Positions 18,132-25,355 of a DNA stretch of 42,258 nucleotides are shown here, piece after piece. This stretch comes from a bacterium. Its GTDB lineage: Bacteria > Patescibacteriota > Patescibacteriia > UBA9934 > GWF2-40-263. Each line of letters begins with the position of its first letter. Within the stretch, counting starts at the first letter, position 1. A program made the translations under genes and the position numbers. The stretch spans positions 1-42,258 of the forward strand of contig JAJYIV010000009.1 of the NCBI GenBank assembly GCA_021789915.1, read 5' to 3'. The notes under the pieces were generated by a model, which was not told the DNA's origin, searched no databases, and saw only the letters and a list, made by a program, of their open reading frames with translations.

Positions 18132-18154
18132 TGAGGAAGTGAAGGTCGTTCCGT

Positions 18155-18745
18155 ATGGTGGATATCAAGGCAATCTTCGCCGTCGCTTCTGTCGTGGCGC
18201 TCGGCATCGGCTATTTTCCGTACTTCCGGGACATCTTTCGCAAAACGACGAAGCCTCACGCCTACACGTGGCTCATCTGGACGATCACGCAGGGAACGGC
18301 GACGGCCGCTGCTTTTTTCGGTGGCGCGAACTGGGGCGTGACAGGTTTGGCTGGCGGAACGATGCTTGTTGTTTTCGTTTTCTTTCTCTCTTTCAAGTAC
18401 GGGACAAAAAACATCACGCGAAGCGACACGGGCATTCTGCTTCTTGCGTTTTCAGCCATCGTCGTTTGGCGGCTCACCAACAATCCGTTGCTCTCCGTGT
18501 TCATGGTTACGGCCATTGATGGAATGGGATATATCCCGACCATTCGAAAATCCTGGCAGGAACCGTGGTCGGAAACCCTCGTGTTCTGGTTTGTGATGGC
18601 GATCGGGAGCGTTCTCAATATTCTTTCGCTTGGAGCGATTAATTGGCTCACCGCTCCCTATCTCGCCGTGCTCGCGACGCTCAACCTTGCCGTTCTGTCC
18701 GTCTGCGCTTTCAGACGCCGATTCGTTCCGAAGCCGACGATATGA
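18155..18745 (+). CDS. Multi-pass membrane protein, PQ-loop-like
   Basis: MVDIKAIFAVASVVALGIGYFPYFRDIFRKTTKPHAYTWLIWTITQGTATAAAFFGG...; repeated Y-F/P-x-x-R/K hydrophobic modules. Confidence 0.7.
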   Translation: MVDIKAIFAVASVVALGIGYFPYFRDIFRKTTKPHAYTWLIWTITQGTATAAAFFGGANWGVTGLAGGTMLVVFVFFLSFKYGTKNITRSDTGILLLAFSAIVVWRLTNNPLLSVFMVTAIDGMGYIPTIRKSWQEPWSETLVFWFVMAIGSVLNILSLGAINWLTAPYLAVLATLNLAVLSVCAFRRRFVPKPTI

Positions 18746-18968
18746 AGGGAGGCGTCGCGCGGCAATCCGATTGATCCCCGGCGCGGTGACGAAAACAATC
18801 GTGAAATGACGCGTTCGTGCGGCAACCGAAACGTTATCCACAATCGCGCATTGACAACGACGAAAAAAGATGATGCAATGAACGCGTTAACAGAATCCTC
18901 CCCCTGATGAATCAGCGGGAGGATTCTTTGTTCCGGAACGCCGTGCCTAAACAACAACGACCATCCCT

Positions 18969-21383
18969 ATGGTTCACGACCATCGGTTGCTTCTCGCAGC
19001 CGCATGCGTCATTCCGCTGTGTCTGTTGTCCGCCGCTTTGCCCGCGCAGGCCGCCGCCACGCCTGCCGGCGGGCAGGCGCCGGCGCTCATCATCTCCGAA
19101 GTCGGCTGGGCGGGATCTTCCGCCAACCAGGCGGACGAATGGTTCGAGCTCACGAATCTTTCCGACGATCCAGTCCCGCTGGCGGGATGGACGATCGACG
19201 GCGCGCTTTCCGGCGGCAAGACGCTCACGCTGCCGAATGCATCGCTCGCGCCGCACGCGGCCTATCTCATCGCCAACTTCGCTCTCGGCGACGCCGAATC
19301 GACGCTGGCGCGCGCACCCGATCTCGTCACAAGCGCCGTGTCGCTCTCAAACAGCAATCTCGGTCTCGCGCTGAAACGGCCGGACGGCTCCGTCGCGGAT
19401 GAAGCCGGCAACGGAAAGTCCCCCTTGGCCGGTCATGTCCCGAATCCAGGCGCCGCCTCGATGGTGCGCGTCTCGCCCGTCGCCGGCGGGACGACGAAAG
19501 CCGCGTGGACGGATGCGACGCAGCAGGAAGGATTCGCGAGCGGCGCGCCGGATCTCGGCACGCCGGGATTCGTCGAAGGCTGGGTTGGGCCGGCAACCAT
19601 CCCCGCCGCCGCGCCGGAGGCGGATGCGGCGGCAAAGGCAAACGCCGATCCATCCGCGCCGACGGACGCATCCGCGGCGACAATCGCTTCGACAGGCACG
19701 GGAAGTTCAAAAGCGCCGGATGCGACGAACGAGCCGCAAGCCGATGACGGCGTCTCGACGACGGATCAGACGGACGCGAACGTCACGATGACGGAGGACA
19801 CAACGTCGACGGACGCGGCGAACGGCCTGCCGGGCGACGACGGCGCTGCGGCGGCGGATGCGGCGGCACAGGTGGAGGCGGCGAGTCTTTCGTCCGTCGC
19901 GGACGGCGCGAATGACGCCGCGGCGGCGGCGGGCGATTCGAACGCGTCCGAGAACGCGCCGACGGCAGCCGCGGACGCAACGAGCGATGCGGCCGCGGCG
20001 CAAACATCCGCGCAGGCAGCGGACGCCGGACAAAAGGCCGCGGCGCAAACAGCCGTCCCCATCGTCTACCCGCCCGGCACGCTTGCCATCAACGAATTCG
20101 CGTCCGATCCTGGGGCGGGCGCGAATGAATGGGTGGAAATCGCCAATCCGTTCAATACGGTGATCCCATTGAACGGCTGGAGGCTGCAGAACGCGCGCGG
20201 TCTCATGGTCGATCTGCCCGATCAGCTGATCGGCTTCGGACAATTTGCCGTCGCACAAATCAAACCCGGTTTCCTACCGAACGCTTCCGGAAAAATTCTT
20301 CTGGAGGATCCTTCCGGCGCGACTATCGACTGGATCGCCTACGGCTCGGGCAGCGTTCCGTCGCCGAAACACGGCGAATCGGCCGCTTTGAGCGCGGACG
20401 GAGCCTGGGCCGTTACGACGACGCCAACGCCGGGAGAAGCCAATGCGATAACGCCGCGCGCGAAGACGGCCAAGACGTCAACGCCTGATTTTGCGGCGGA
20501 AACGGCCGCACCGTCCCCGACCGCCGCTTCGTCGGAATCTCCGTCCGCCGCTCCCGTTCAGATGGCCGGTCGAATCGCCTTGTCCGAACTGTATCCCAAT
20601 GCCGCAGGCGACGACCTGCAAGAGGAATTCATCGAAGTGAAGAACGACGGGGACAAGCCCGCGGACGTAAAGGGCTGGACGCTGCGCGACCAGCATGGGA
20701 TTTCGTTCACGCAGCCGACAAGCCTAACGCTCGCCGCCGGTGAAACGGTTGCCTTGCCGCGCCCTGTCACGCATCTCGTGCTCGGCAATGAGCACGGTGC
20801 CGTGACACTGGTCGATCCGACCGGATTGGTCGCCGACTACACGACATACGGAAAAGCACCCCGAGGACAAGCGTACGCGAAGGTGGGCGGCGTGTGGGTT
20901 TGGACGGAGCCGACGCCGGATGAGCCCAACGTTCCTCCTCTGTCGCCTGCTCCGGCGCCCACGAAATCGGTAACGAAGAAAACTCAAAAAACGCCTTCGT
21001 CCAGGACGGTCTCCGCCGCACCGACGCGGAAGCCCGTCCATGTCCAGGGGATTGTCACGAGCCGCAGTGGATCGCGCGTGCGCGTGGAGACGGCGAGCGG
21101 CGCCCGCACCATCGTGCTGCCCGGCGGCACGGACACAGGCGTGCTTGGCATACGCTCGGGCCGCGCGATCGACGCGATCGGCACGCTCATGGCCAAAAGC
21201 GGTTCAACCGTCTTGACGGTCGCTTCGACAGCCGATGTGCGCACGGAAGATCCGGTCCTGCCTGGAGCGCCGCCGACCGGAGCGTCTTCCGATTCTTCCG
21301 CGCAACGGGGACTTCGCGCGCGGCTCGGCCGTTTTCTCTCGGAGACGGGAAGGGTCCTGCGCACCTTCTTCGGCCACTCCTAA
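18969..21383 (+). CDS. Secreted protein with three lamin-tail-domain (LTD)-like modules and an Ala/Asp/Thr-rich linker
   Basis: LIISEVGWAGSSANQADEWFELTNLSDDPVPLAGWTIDG; LAINEFASDPGAGANEWVEIANPFNTVIPLNGWRLQN; IALSELYPNAAGDDLQEEFIEVKNDGDKPADVKGWTLRD. Confidence 0.85.
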   Translation: MVHDHRLLLAAACVIPLCLLSAALPAQAAATPAGGQAPALIISEVGWAGSSANQADEWFELTNLSDDPVPLAGWTIDGALSGGKTLTLPNASLAPHAAYLIANFALGDAESTLARAPDLVTSAVSLSNSNLGLALKRPDGSVADEAGNGKSPLAGHVPNPGAASMVRVSPVAGGTTKAAWTDATQQEGFASGAPDLGTPGFVEGWVGPATIPAAAPEADAAAKANADPSAPTDASAATIASTGTGSSKAPDATNEPQADDGVSTTDQTDANVTMTEDTTSTDAANGLPGDDGAAAADAAAQVEAASLSSVADGANDAAAAAGDSNASENAPTAAADATSDAAAAQTSAQAADAGQKAAAQTAVPIVYPPGTLAINEFASDPGAGANEWVEIANPFNTVIPLNGWRLQNARGLMVDLPDQLIGFGQFAVAQIKPGFLPNASGKILLEDPSGATIDWIAYGSGSVPSPKHGESAALSADGAWAVTTTPTPGEANAITPRAKTAKTSTPDFAAETAAPSPTAASSESPSAAPVQMAGRIALSELYPNAAGDDLQEEFIEVKNDGDKPADVKGWTLRDQHGISFTQPTSLTLAAGETVALPRPVTHLVLGNEHGAVTLVDPTGLVADYTTYGKAPRGQAYAKVGGVWVWTEPTPDEPNVPPLSPAPAPTKSVTKKTQKTPSSRTVSAAPTRKPVHVQGIVTSRSGSRVRVETASGARTIVLPGGTDTGVLGIRSGRAIDAIGTLMAKSGSTVLTVASTADVRTEDPVLPGAPPTGASSDSSAQRGLRARLGRFLSETGRVLRTFFGHS

Positions 21384-21387
21384 CGAT

Positions 21388-21567
21388 ATGCTCATTACGC
21401 TCTCCGCTCAACGCATGCGCGAAGAAATCGAGCGCAAGGCGTACGCCTACGGCGTCTCGCCCGTCGTCGCCTTCCTGCTCGGCGAGCACGCCGTCTCCGT
21501 GCTGCGCGAAGCCCGCGCCGAACAACTGACCGAAGCCAAACGAACCCATCTTCCCGCACACGCATAA
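21388..21567 (+). CDS. Small hypothetical protein (59 aa)
   Basis: MLITLSAQRMREEIERKAYAYGVSPVVAFLLGEHAVSVLREARAEQLTEAKRTHLPAHA. Confidence 0.5.
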   Translation: MLITLSAQRMREEIERKAYAYGVSPVVAFLLGEHAVSVLREARAEQLTEAKRTHLPAHA

Positions 21568-21581
21568 TTTTCTTCCACTCT

Positions 21582-21794
21582 ATGGAACAAACGACCACGA
21601 AAGGATGGCATATCGAATTGGGCGCCGCGATCAACGGCTTAGCCGAAGAGCTTGGTCTGGATGATCTCTCCACGCAGCGCCTCCGCGACTTCGTCTTTGC
21701 GACGGCCAAGGAACAGTTCCGCGCCGGCAACCGATCCGGCATACGCTGGGCGCGTACGACGCCGCCGCAACAACAACGCGCGGCCGCAGCCTGA
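21582..21794 (+). CDS. Small hypothetical protein (70 aa)
   Basis: MEQTTTKGWHIELGAAINGLAEELGLDDLSTQRLRDFVFATAKEQFRAGNRSGIRWARTTPPQQQRAAAA. Confidence 0.5.
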   Translation: MEQTTTKGWHIELGAAINGLAEELGLDDLSTQRLRDFVFATAKEQFRAGNRSGIRWARTTPPQQQRAAAA

Positions 21795-21946
21795 TACGCG
21801 CGCCGCCGCTCCCTGCTCGCGGCGGGGAGCGGTGTGCTATGATGATTCCGCTTGCACCAAACCCCAGACGTCGAGCTCGTCGCCGTTCGTTCGAAATGCG
21901 GCCGCTCGGAAGACCGCGCCAAGAAATGAGAAACACACTGAACATC

Positions 21947-21978
21947 AAAAATCCCCCTCAAAACCGAGGGGGATTTTT
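21947..21978. terminator. Bidirectional terminator at the left element boundary (probably the original tRNA-Gly terminator)
   Basis: AAAATCCCCCTC-aaaacc-GAGGGGGATTTT stem abutting attL. Confidence 0.75.
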
Positions 21979-22000
21979 GGAGCGGAAAACGGGGATCGAA
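21974..22000. repeat. attL core (duplicated tRNA-Gly 3' end)
   Basis: Identical to 33004-33030. Confidence 0.9.
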
Positions 22001-22120
22001 ACAGGTCAGTCGATAGTCGAAAAAGAGCAGAAAATGGGTAATTTCGGAAAGGTTTTGACGAATTCGGACATTCTCATAGCTCCGCACAAATTCGCGTAGA
22101 ACGACCTATTCCAGAACCTC

Positions 22121-22140
22121 ATGGGCAACCGGTGGGCAAC
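22121..22140. repeat. Candidate arm-type recombinase site, left
   Basis: ATGGGCAACCGGTGGGCAAC, identical and same orientation to 32887-32906; two GGGCAAC units with an 11-bp period. Confidence 0.6.
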
Positions 22141-22316
22141 ACGACCGGGGTGAGGTGGTGGAATGGCATCAGAAAAAGACATATCTGCGAAATATCCGTG
22201 CTTCTCTCATCTCGACATAACGCCATAAGATATCCACTTCTCAGAAAATCCGTTCGGATCTATAGTGTTCTTGCTCGACAATTTCTCTTCCGTTGCTAGC
22301 CGGAAGAAGCGACAAT

Positions 22317-22675
22317 GTTCACCCATTCCCCACATAGGTGAACCATCGAAAGGGGCTGCCCCGCCAACCGTAAGGTTGTCGGGAGCTAGCACTCTGCTGA
22401 CGGCCTGTGTAGGCACAGAACGTAGGCGGGGCGGTCGCTTTCGGTGGTTTTCGTTACAAGTCTCAGGCGTCCCCGTTCTACGGCTTCCGGGCAGACGTCT
22501 AAGACCCGGTAGCGTTTACGCCTATGGCTCACGTCGTAGGTGGCAAATGCCCGTTCTGCGACTCCTCTACGGAGGAAGAGCAAGATGAGCATGAAAAGAC
22601 ACCCTCGGTAAAGGGTGTCGCCACCGAATGAGCTCCCAAGCTCGCGGAAACCGGCCTTTCAGCCGGTTTTCGTTT
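22317..22675 (+). ncRNA. Candidate large structured RNA (5' end uncertain, perhaps from ~22285)
   Basis: Many consistent helices: GTTCACC/GGTGAAC; CGAAAG/CTTTCG enclosing GCCCCGCC/GGCGGGGC, which encloses AACC-GTAA-GGTT and CTGTG-TAGG-CACAG; GACACCC/GGGTGTC; terminal AACCGGC/GCCGGTT + U-rich. Confidence 0.5.
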
Positions 22676-22676
22676 T
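22649..22676 (+). terminator. Intrinsic terminator
   Basis: AACCGGC-ctttca-GCCGGTT-TTCGTTTT. Confidence 0.8.
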
Positions 22677-22801
22677 ATCATTCGGGACTGCTTCTTATCT
22701 CGACCCTATCTTGCTTGTCAATAATATCATGTGTAGGTTTCTTTCGAGAATGCGTTTTACCCCCATGTCAAAACATCGACCGAAATGGGTGGTGTTATTT
22801 C

Positions 22802-23365
22802 TTAGACAGTTTGTTTATCAACATCAGCGACGTCCATATTCTTCTCCTTCAGAATCCTATCCCGAAGATAGATGGCTACGACGGTAAAAAACTCTTCAAG
22901 TTTCGCCCCTTCCTTGAAGAGGAAATCTTTAACGCCTGTTAAATCTTTTGACTCCAAAATCTTGACAGAAGTCCGCGCGAACTCTTGAACGTCGTAAGCT
23001 GTCTTGGGCGAGTGAGTTTCAACGTCCGCACGTAGGGAGCTGAAATTGTCATCCACCAATTTTTTCCCACCGCTCTCTTCAAGAAAACGTTGTCCGCGGT
23101 CGGTGAGCGATACGGGGCTTTTTGTCTGCGTGAGCGGGCCTTGTTTATCTATAATGGCCTCGCACTTGATTGCCTTATCCCGAGCTTCCTGTAACCCTTT
23201 CTTCACTTCCTCCATTGCCTTCTCCAAGTTTTTAATTTTCTCCTTCTGAACAGCATCGGTTGCCAAGAACGTGATAATACCACCAACAATGGAGACGCCT
23301 AGGGGAATCAACCAATAGGCATTGGCGATCCAAAAACTGACTTGTGGAACGGTTGCGTCAGGCAT
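22802..23365 (-). CDS. Membrane-anchored coiled-coil hypothetical protein
   Basis: N-terminal TM (WLIPLGVSIVGGIITFLATDAV), coiled coil (EKIKNLEKAMEEVKKGLQEARDKA), then a winged-helix-like PVSLTDRGQRFLEESGGKKLVDDNF. Confidence 0.7.
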   Translation of the reverse strand: MPDATVPQVSFWIANAYWLIPLGVSIVGGIITFLATDAVQKEKIKNLEKAMEEVKKGLQEARDKAIKCEAIIDKQGPLTQTKSPVSLTDRGQRFLEESGGKKLVDDNFSSLRADVETHSPKTAYDVQEFARTSVKILESKDLTGVKDFLFKEGAKLEEFFTVVAIYLRDRILKEKNMDVADVDKQTV

Positions 23366-23446
23366 AGATAGGCGGGTTTGCTTCGCATGGATTATACTGT
23401 CCCCATGCCCAAAAACACAACAACGAAATCGGCTTCCTCCCAGTCC

Positions 23447-23690
23447 TCAAACAGGCAATAAAGCACCGAGAGGGGCCGCAAAACGCGCCTTGTCGTTGTG
23501 CCGGTTGTTCCGGTGCCAAACAAACCCGTCCACGTACGACTGGAGGTGCTTCTTCGAAATGACCTTGTGCGTTCCCGTGATGGAATGCTTGACGTGGCCT
23601 CAAAATCCCTCGATCGTATTCATACAGGCCCCGCCGCGAATATGTTCGCGGCGTTTGTGATTGAACGCAACGGAGTAAAATGTAATCCTA
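23447..23690 (-). pseudogene. IS1595/ISXO2-like transposase C-terminal relic with in-frame TGA
   Basis: Minus frame: YSVAFNHKRREHIRGGACMNTIEGF*GHVKHSITGTHKVISKKHLQSYVDGFVWHRNNRHNDKARFAAPLGALLPV*; matches the NTIEGFW...ISKKHLQ.Y.dEF..R.N.R signature. Confidence 0.75.
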
Positions 23691-23748
23691 TGGACAAAAG
23701 GCCGAGTTCGAGCGTTTTCTGAAAGAAACCAGCACCAAATAAAATCCT

Positions 23749-25353
23749 ATGCCCTCCCTGCAGTTCAAAGGAAAATCCGCCGTCTGGAACCACCATCTCT
23801 CCGTGCCGTATCACACGCTCGAAGAGAAAACGAAACAATCCCTCAAGGGGAAGCATCAAGACGAAAACTTGATCATCCAAGGCGACAACCTGCTCGCCCT
23901 CAAAGCGCTGCTGCCGCAATACCAAGGCAAGGTGAAGTGTATCTACATCGATCCGCCATACAACACCGGCAACGAAAACTGGGTGTACAGCGATAACGTG
24001 AGTAGTCCAACCATTAAAGATTGGATCGGAAAAGCTGTTGGGAAAGAAGACCTTACGCGGCATGACAAATGGCTTGCGATGATGGCACCGCGACTAAAGA
24101 TGCTGCGGGAGCTTTTAGCCGAAGACGGGGTCATTTTCATCAGTATCGATGACAACGAACAACCCCATCTGAAATGTTTGGTGGATGAGATTTTTGGCGA
24201 AGAAAACTTCTTGGCAAATCTTGTTTGGGAAAACAAAGAAGGTGGAGGCAGTTCGGACAGCACCCATTTCAAAATCAAGCACGAATACGTTTTATGTTTT
24301 GCAAAGCATAAAGACGCCGCCACGATAAATGGCGTCGACGTCGAGGATGAGGATAGGTACACCTTGGCAGATAAATGGGAAAAAAACCGAGGAAAATATC
24401 AGCTCGTGAAACTTAATAGTGCGAGCATCCAATATTCCGCATCCCTTGATTACTCCATCAAGGCTCCGGATGGTTCAGATATTTATCCGAGTTACAACGA
24501 CAAAAAAGCTTGCTGGCGTTGGTCAAAAAAGAAGTTGGAATGGGGACTTGCAAACGACTTTATTGCCATAAAAAAAGATAGGGATCAAAAATGGGCTGTT
24601 TATACTAAGCAGTATTTTAAAGTAGATAATGAAGGGAAAGTTATTCAGAGAACCAACAGGCCGATGGGTGTCATAAATAAGTTTTCCAGCACAACTGCAA
24701 CAAAAGAGCTTGAAAGTTTATTTGGTGGAAGAATGTTCGAGTATTCAAAACCGTATCAATTAATCGAATATCTCCTGAAACTTTCGTCGGAAAAAGATTC
24801 CATTGTTCTCGATTCCTTCGCTGGTTCCGGCACTACAGCTCATGCGGTTCTCGACCTCAACAAGGAAGATGGTGGTAATCGCAAGTTCATCCTTGTTGAA
24901 ATGGAAGACTACGCCGACAAGATCACAGCCGAGCGCGTGCGCTTGGCTTCAAAGAAGTTCGAGTACGACGCCGGCTTCACCTACTACGATCTCGGCCCGG
25001 CGATAGACGCGGAGACGCTGCTGGCAGGCACCCTCCCCTCGTACAAAGAGTTCGCCAAGTACGTTTATTACCTCGCCACCGGCAAGAACCATCCCGACGA
25101 AAAGAAGATCAACGAAACCTCGTCGTTCGTGGGCAAGAGCGATGCGGGCTCGGTTTACCTCGTGTACCAAAAGGACATGGATGCGTTGAAGAAGCTCGCC
25201 ATCACTCTCGAGTGGGCGCAGAAGGCGCACGCGAAAGACAGTGGCAAGAAAATCGTGTACGCCCCGGCGTGCTATCTCGACGACGAGGCGCTCGAGCAAT
25301 ACAACATCCGGTTCGTGAGCATCCCGTATAACCTCTTCGAGAGGAACGCCTAA
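23749..25353 (+). CDS. mod: Type III restriction-modification DNA methyltransferase (Mod)
   Basis: ENLIIQGDNLLALKALLPQYQGKVKCIYIDPPYNTGNENWVYSDNV (motif IV DPPY) ... IVLDSFAGSGTTAHAVLDLN (motif I), beta-type order. Confidence 0.92.
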   Translation: MPSLQFKGKSAVWNHHLSVPYHTLEEKTKQSLKGKHQDENLIIQGDNLLALKALLPQYQGKVKCIYIDPPYNTGNENWVYSDNVSSPTIKDWIGKAVGKEDLTRHDKWLAMMAPRLKMLRELLAEDGVIFISIDDNEQPHLKCLVDEIFGEENFLANLVWENKEGGGSSDSTHFKIKHEYVLCFAKHKDAATINGVDVEDEDRYTLADKWEKNRGKYQLVKLNSASIQYSASLDYSIKAPDGSDIYPSYNDKKACWRWSKKKLEWGLANDFIAIKKDRDQKWAVYTKQYFKVDNEGKVIQRTNRPMGVINKFSSTTATKELESLFGGRMFEYSKPYQLIEYLLKLSSEKDSIVLDSFAGSGTTAHAVLDLNKEDGGNRKFILVEMEDYADKITAERVRLASKKFEYDAGFTYYDLGPAIDAETLLAGTLPSYKEFAKYVYYLATGKNHPDEKKINETSSFVGKSDAGSVYLVYQKDMDALKKLAITLEWAQKAHAKDSGKKIVYAPACYLDDEALEQYNIRFVSIPYNLFERNA

Positions 25354-25355
25354 CT

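Noticed and set aside
22285-22676. tmRNA, RNase P or retron identity for the structured region
   Set aside because: No tRNA-like T-arm/CCA end, no RNase P conserved P4 sequence and no reverse transcriptase nearby.
22628-22942. 104-aa plus-strand ORF
   Set aside because: Overlaps the terminator and is antisense to the better supported minus-strand membrane/coiled-coil protein.
23580-23640. UGA recoding suggested by the TGA in the transposase frame
   Set aside because: rpe, the first PfkB gene and int terminate naturally at TGA, so the standard code is the simplest reading and the IS is a relic.
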